Shown here one piece after another: positions 62,653 through 64,000 of a stretch of DNA of 64,000 nt; within the stretch, counting starts at the first letter, position 1, and every line of letters starts with the position of its first letter. Source of the stretch: Rhizodiscina lignyota. Taxonomy: Eukaryota > Ascomycota > Dothideomycetes > Aulographales > Rhizodiscinaceae. Under the pieces are notes generated by a model that searched no databases, was not told the DNA's origin, and saw only the letters and a program-made list of their open reading frames with translations. A program made the translations under genes and the position numbers. The stretch covers positions 620,001 through 684,000 of the forward strand of contig ML978128.1 of the NCBI GenBank assembly GCA_010015805.1, given 5' to 3'.

Positions 62653-64000
62653 CTATACACCATCCGCAAGCTTCTTCGTTGGCTTCTTCGCATACAAGTC
62701 GATAATAGCCTGCGCGATATCCTTCATAGGCGGCAGTGCGTACGACGGGTAACCCTCGAAAATAGCAGCCAACTGTTGCTGCCTCACCACCGGCTTATCG
62801 TCATCATCTTCATCCTCATCCTCGCTCTGAACCTCCTCAACTTCTTCAATGCTATTGTCCACAACAAGTCCCATCACGTCCGCCATGGATTCATCTTCTT
62901 CTTCGCCAACAAGTTCCGGTTCTGGCAAGCTATCCATACCCTTGGCTTGCCCGCGCGCGACGTTCTCTCGAATAATTGGTACAGCGGCGGACGCCACGTC
63001 CCTCAGACTATGTGCCTCGGCTTGATCGTTGAGGAAAACATAGCCAGATTGCTGGGGTACAGAAAGTAGCGCAGTAACAGTATCCAACCTCTTGCTGACG
63101 AACACTGGCTCGGGTTTCGAAGTGTGAAATATAGCGACACGATACTTCTTCCCCTTCTTCCAATATGGCAATGCAATCGCAAACGTGTCGCTCGTATCGT
63201 TGACGGCGAGGAACCTTGGCATCCGCAAATGCGAATTCAGTTGATACTGGTAATGGAGATCATCGTCAATCAGATTCCAAACGGTGAGAGAATCAGAGAG
63301 GACGACCAAGTATTTCGAGACAAAACCAACACCAGCTAGTCCGCTAGTGAAGAGGTCAGGTCGAGAATGGACGACCTCTCCAGTGGTCGGGTCGATGAAT
63401 CGGGAGATACTGTAGCCTTCGTGACCGGCGTACTCGTGGCAGGAAGCAATGAGTGAGCCATCGTGAGAGTGAGCCAAACGAGCTGTGGATGGTTTCAATC
63501 TGATTGTGAACCCATCTTCGACTTCATGTACCGGGCTTTCCAGTTCGACTGTCCTTTTGGCCGACCAAGTGATGAGTGGGCCACCAGCAGGAGTGCGCAC
63601 AGCCACGCCATTCTCCCTAAAACGTTGCCTCGCACGCCAAATGCGGATGTGACCGTCCTGTCCTGTGGTGACAAATTCGGGTCTTGTAGGGTCGGCCACT
63701 AGATCAAGAATGCGGGCAGGTGTTGTATTGTCGGGAAACATATGAGGTGTGTCAATTCGAGTTTCGAGCGCCCACTCATTATTCTGCTTGTCCCATCTCC
63801 AGAACTTCAGATATGACTCCAAGCGAATGCCGCGCTCATTCAACATGGAAGCTGGATCGTCCTTTATACTCGTGAATTCAAGGTCTAAGCGTGGTGGCGC
63901 CCATTCTTCCACAGTAGCAAGCCAACGGGAGTTGGCGCTAATCGCGATGAACTTTATGTCTGGTTCACCAAGTCTGTTCCCCTCCGGTCCAGTAATGAAG
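62653..64000 (-). CDS. UTP17: Utp17/Nan1 (WDR75-like) small-subunit processome protein, N-terminus beyond window
   Basis: The reading frame is open from the right edge (FITGPEGNRLGEPDIKFIA) to its stop, so the gene is cut at its 5' end; the apparent start near 63912 is only an internal Val codon. The visible part of about 449 residues has WD40-type blades (FVTTGQDGHIRIWRA, LARLAHSHDGSLIASCHEYA-type strands, YLVVLSDSLTVWNLI). A long acidic tail follows (EEVEEVQSEDEDEDDDD) and then the closing FEGYPSYALPPMKDIAQAI. That ending and the acidic tail match Nan1/Utp17, part of the t-UTP/UTP-A complex that starts pre-18S rRNA processing in the nucleolus. The orthologue assignment is from recalled family features. 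Confidence 0.82.
   Translation of the reverse strand, partial: FITGPEGNRLGEPDIKFIAISANSRWLATVEEWAPPRLDLEFTSIKDDPASMLNERGIRLESYLKFWRWDKQNNEWALETRIDTPHMFPDNTTPARILDLVADPTRPEFVTTGQDGHIRIWRARQRFRENGVAVRTPAGGPLITWSAKRTVELESPVHEVEDGFTIRLKPSTARLAHSHDGSLIASCHEYAGHEGYSISRFIDPTTGEVVHSRPDLFTSGLAGVGFVSKYLVVLSDSLTVWNLIDDDLHYQYQLNSHLRMPRFLAVNDTSDTFAIALPYWKKGKKYRVAIFHTSKPEPVFVSKRLDTVTALLSVPQQSGYVFLNDQAEAHSLRDVASAAVPIIRENVARGQAKGMDSLPEPELVGEEEDESMADVMGLVVDNSIEEVEEVQSEDEDEDDDDKPVVRQQQLAAIFEGYPSYALPPMKDIAQAIIDLYAKKPTKKLADGV

Overview
The window is a piece of nuclear chromosome from a filamentous ascomycete (Pezizomycotina). Genes are dense and on both strands, introns are mostly 45-90 bp with GTRNGT donors and CTRAY branch points, and many products are fungal-specific (Got1, Ykt6, Utp17, Slh1, Bud13, an Ist2-like TMEM16). 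A ferrichrome-type siderophore synthetase next to an ornithine N5-oxygenase also fits. A dothideomycete is a plausible guess, but the sequence does not prove the class.

Left part (1-4618): a small single-pass membrane protein, a Cys-containing Ser-rich protein, and long stretches without convincing genes.

Centre-left (4619-29501): an iron/siderophore cluster. A 5266-residue nonribosomal peptide synthetase (seven exons, minus strand) diverges from a full-size ABC transporter (five exons, plus strand). The ABC gene is followed in the same direction by an L-ornithine N5-monooxygenase (SidA type, two exons). The oxygenase should make N5-hydroxyornithine. The synthetase is expected to assemble three acyl-hydroxyornithines and three small amino acids into a ferrichrome-type cyclic hexapeptide. 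The transporter may move the siderophore or protect the cell. The two intergenic regions hold three exact copies of the fungal iron-regulator (SreA-type GATA factor) site ATCWGATAA. By eye these are the only exact copies in 64 kb. The synthetase carries a gutted third adenylation domain, giving A-T-C-A-T-C-(A remnant)-T-C-A-T-C-T-C-T-C.

Middle (29502-41117): a looser, more AT-rich and accessory-looking stretch. It has a BTB/POZ protein, a decayed pogo/Fot1-type DNA transposon, an HSL-family esterase, a hypothetical nuclear-looking protein, a 3 kb near-empty region, a fungal regulator-like protein without a visible DNA-binding domain, a possible Pol III unit, and an F-box-like protein.

Right part (41118-64000): compact housekeeping genes. 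These are an alkyltransferase-like DNA-repair protein with a 13-nt microexon, Bud13, a putative mitochondrial RNA-binding protein, a single-pass membrane protein, a TMEM16/Ist2 channel or scramblase, the Slh1 (ASCC3-like) helicase, Got1, a hypothetical protein, DAHP synthase, Ykt6, a degenerate 110-bp tandem repeat, and Utp17/Nan1 running off the right edge. All splice models were read by eye from the sequence and checked for reading frame; none is backed by transcripts.
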